Shown: positions 62,101 through 64,000 of the stretch, in pieces
Layout of the letters: each line of letters starts with the position of its first letter
Numbering within the stretch: the stretch's first letter is position 1
Source of the DNA: Erwinia rhapontici
Lineage (GTDB): Bacteria; Pseudomonadota; Gammaproteobacteria; Enterobacterales; Enterobacteriaceae
NCBI RefSeq assembly: GCF_012271765.1
Contig: NZ_VRKO01000016.1
Coordinates: 620,001 to 684,000 of the forward strand
Length of the DNA stretch: 64,000 nucleotides
Reading direction: 5' to 3'
The notes under the pieces: model-generated
What the model was told of the DNA's origin: nothing
The model's input: the letters and a program-made list of their open reading frames with translations, nothing else
Databases searched by the model: none
Position numbers and translations under genes: made by a program

Positions 62101-63021
62101 ATGTATCATCGTCTGGCGCCCGTGGCGCAATCCAACCCGTTACTGCCCGGCTATCCGTTTAGCGCCTGGCTGGTGGCGGGGCTGACGCCCATTAATGCGA
62201 TGGGGCCGCTCGATTTCTTTATCGACCGTCCCCACGGCATGAAAGGCTACATTCTCAACCTGACCATCAAAGGGCGCGGGCGGGTGTTTGACGGTGAAGC
62301 GGCATTCGATTGTGAACCCGGTGACCTGCTGCTGTTTCAGCCTAAAACGCCGCATTATTACGGACGCCTCCCGGACAGCGATTGCTGGTATCACCGCTGG
62401 GTTTATTTTCGTCCGCGCGCCTACTGGAGCGACTGGCTGGAGTGGCAGGATGAGGCGCAGGGCGTGGGGCGACTGCGGCTGCCGGAGTCATTACGCGGTG
62501 AGTTTGACCGTCTGTTTGCCAATATCGAACATACCCATAATTCCGGGCGTCCGTTCGCCGAAGAGCTGGCAATGAACCTGCTGGAGCGTTTGCTGTTGCG
62601 GGCGGTACAGGAAGATCCGCGCAGCCAGCAGCAGGTGCGCGATGCACGTGTGGTAGAAGCCTGCCAGTATGTGACCAACAACCTGGCCGCAGAGGTGAAA
62701 ATCGAAGAGGTGGCCAAACATGTCTGTCTGTCACCGTCACGGCTGGCGCATCTGTTCCGTGAGCAAATGGGCGTGAATCTGCTGCGCTGGCGTGAAGACC
62801 AGCGGGTGATCCGGGCCAAACTGCTGTTGCAGACCACTCAGGAGCCGATAGCCAGCATTGGCCGTGAAGTGGGCTATGACGACCAGCTCTATTTCTCGCG
62901 CGTGTTCCGTAAGCGGGCGGGCGTCAGCCCCAGCGACTTCCGTCGCCGCAGCCTGGATGCCCATGATGCGCTGGTTGCTCAGGAAACCTGGCATTTACCC
63001 CGACGTGCCCAGGAGGCGTAA
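62101..63021 (+). CDS. araC: Arabinose operon regulator AraC
   Basis: 306 residues (E. coli 292). N-terminal arabinose-binding cupin with [37 protein letters not shown] (written as residues about 38-56) and [15 protein letters not shown]-terminal two helix-turn-helix units with [18 protein letters not shown] and [18 protein letters not shown]. It follows araH by 11 bp in the same direction, so it is probably in the araFGH transcript; in E. coli araC is divergent from araBAD. Confidence 0.95.
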   Translation: MYHRLAPVAQSNPLLPGYPFSAWLVAGLTPINAMGPLDFFIDRPHGMKGYILNLTIKGRGRVFDGEAAFDCEPGDLLLFQPKTPHYYGRLPDSDCWYHRWVYFRPRAYWSDWLEWQDEAQGVGRLRLPESLRGEFDRLFANIEHTHNSGRPFAEELAMNLLERLLLRAVQEDPRSQQQVRDARVVEACQYVTNNLAAEVKIEEVAKHVCLSPSRLAHLFREQMGVNLLRWREDQRVIRAKLLLQTTQEPIASIGREVGYDDQLYFSRVFRKRAGVSPSDFRRRSLDAHDALVAQETWHLPRRAQEA

Positions 63022-63093
63022 TTCAGCCAAATCCTTCTTGTGGTTAGTGAGTTGATCGTCTTAAATCAACGGGTAACCACGAGAGGGATTAAT

Positions 63094-64000
63094 ATGAGTG
63101 ACAAGATTCGAGTTGGCCTGGTCGGCTACGGCTTTGCCAGTAAAACCTTCCATGCACCGCTGATTGCCGGCACATCAGAAATGGAACTGGACGCCATTTC
63201 CAGCAGCGATGCGACCAAAGTCCATACTGACTGGCCGTCGGTGCAGGTTGTGTCCGATCCCCAGACGCTGTTTGACGATCCCACCCTGGACCTGATCGTT
63301 ATTCCTACCCCCAATGAAACCCACTTTCCGTTAGCCAAAGCCGCGCTCACCGCGGGTAAGCATGTGGTGGTGGATAAGCCGTTTACCGTGACGTTGTCAC
63401 AGGCGCGGGAGCTGGATGCGCTGGCGAAGGCCAAAGGCCTGTTGCTGTCGGTGTTCCATAACCGCCGCTGGGACAGTGATTTCCTGACGGTTAAAGCGCT
63501 GCTGGCTGAAGGGACGCTGGGGGACGTGCGTTATTTCGAGTCACACTTTGACCGTTTCCGCCCTCAGGTGCAGCAGCGCTGGCGCGAGCAGCAGGTGCCG
63601 GGCAGCGGCATCTGGTACGATTTGGGTCCACATCTTATCGACCAGGCATTACAGCTGTTCGGTTCTCCGGTGGCGATTAATGTTGATACCGCCGAGTTGC
63701 GTGCGGGTTCAGTGACGACCGACTATTTCCACGCCACGCTGATCTATCCACAGCGCCGCGTGGTGCTGCACGGCAGTTTACTGGTGGCCGCCGAATCTGC
63801 GCGTTATCTGGTGCATGGCACCAAAGGCAGCTATGTCAAATTTGGCCTCGATCCGCAGGAAGACAGCCTGAAGTCCGGTGCACGTCCGCCGCAGGAAGAC
63901 TGGGGCTACGATATGCGTGACGGCGTACTGACGCTGGCGGATGGGGATGTGATGATAGAGAAAGCGCTGCTGACCATTCCCGGTAACTATCCGGCGTACT
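63094..64000 (+). CDS. ydgJ: Gfo/Idh/MocA-family oxidoreductase YdgJ, partial
   Basis: 302 codons, then the window ends; E. coli YdgJ has 346. Rossmann NAD(P) site VGLVGYGFASKTFHAP at the N-terminus, DKPFTVT with the conserved EKP-like lysine, and YDLGPHLIDQAL with the active-site Asp/His. Substrate unknown. In E. coli ydgJ neighbours blr-cnu; here it marks the right edge of the inserted sugar block. Ribosome site GAGAGG is well placed. Confidence 0.93.
   Translation, partial: MSDKIRVGLVGYGFASKTFHAPLIAGTSEMELDAISSSDATKVHTDWPSVQVVSDPQTLFDDPTLDLIVIPTPNETHFPLAKAALTAGKHVVVDKPFTVTLSQARELDALAKAKGLLLSVFHNRRWDSDFLTVKALLAEGTLGDVRYFESHFDRFRPQVQQRWREQQVPGSGIWYDLGPHLIDQALQLFGSPVAINVDTAELRAGSVTTDYFHATLIYPQRRVVLHGSLLVAAESARYLVHGTKGSYVKFGLDPQEDSLKSGARPPQEDWGYDMRDGVLTLADGDVMIEKALLTIPGNYPAY

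Overview
The window is chromosomal DNA from a member of the Enterobacteriaceae. From 1 to about 46.9 kb, gene order and protein sequences follow the ldtE-lpp-pykF ... rsxABCDGE-ydgK-cnu segment of Escherichia coli, and ydgJ, which follows this block in E. coli, reappears at the right edge. Several gene sets not found at these positions in E. coli are inserted, and some expected genes are missing, so this is a related genus and not E. coli itself. I could not name the genus from sequence alone. There is no prophage, insertion sequence, integrase or CRISPR array.

Layout. 1-7.0 kb: end of ldtE, lpp, pykF, two tRNA-Val(GAC) genes, mdtK, ribC, cfa. 7.3-11.9 kb: purine genes punC/punR and purR, the 29-residue protein gene ynhF, and mepH. 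12.3-15.7 kb: grxD, rnt and the electrophile-defence genes gloA, nemA, nemR. 15.7-19.1 kb: an inserted eptA-type lipid A phosphoethanolamine transferase, a small NAD(P)-binding protein and a divergent LysR regulator. 19.2-30.1 kb: ydhL, ydhF, ydhKJI, slyA, slyB, anmK, mliC, pdxH, tyrS, pdxY, gstA. 30.2-32.8 kb: an inserted LysR / glutathione transferase / flavin-split-barrel set. 32.8-39.3 kb: dtpA, then inserted betIBA (glycine betaine synthesis, without betT) and a beta carbonic anhydrase. 39.5-46.9 kb: nth, the complete Rsx electron-transport complex, ydgK and cnu.

46.9-63.1 kb is a block of about 16 kb placed between cnu and ydgJ. It holds a galactofuranose-type ABC importer (ytfQRT-yjfF), a membrane protein plus M20 amidohydrolase pair of unknown substrate, and an arabinose set: araBA on the minus strand facing araFGH-araC on the plus strand. 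araD is not in the window. A tandem array of 40-bp dyads lies between araF and araG, and related dyads sit in two other gaps of the block.

How it fits together. The conserved backbone covers glycolysis, envelope maintenance, cofactor salvage and redox control of SoxR. The inserted sets add osmoprotection from choline, lipid A modification, a detoxification-like operon and pentose/furanose scavenging. The main surprises are the single-locus arabinose regulon without araD, the dyad array, betIBA without betT under a near-ideal CRP site, and the absence of sodB, ydhP, lhr, sodC and blr from the places they occupy in E. coli.
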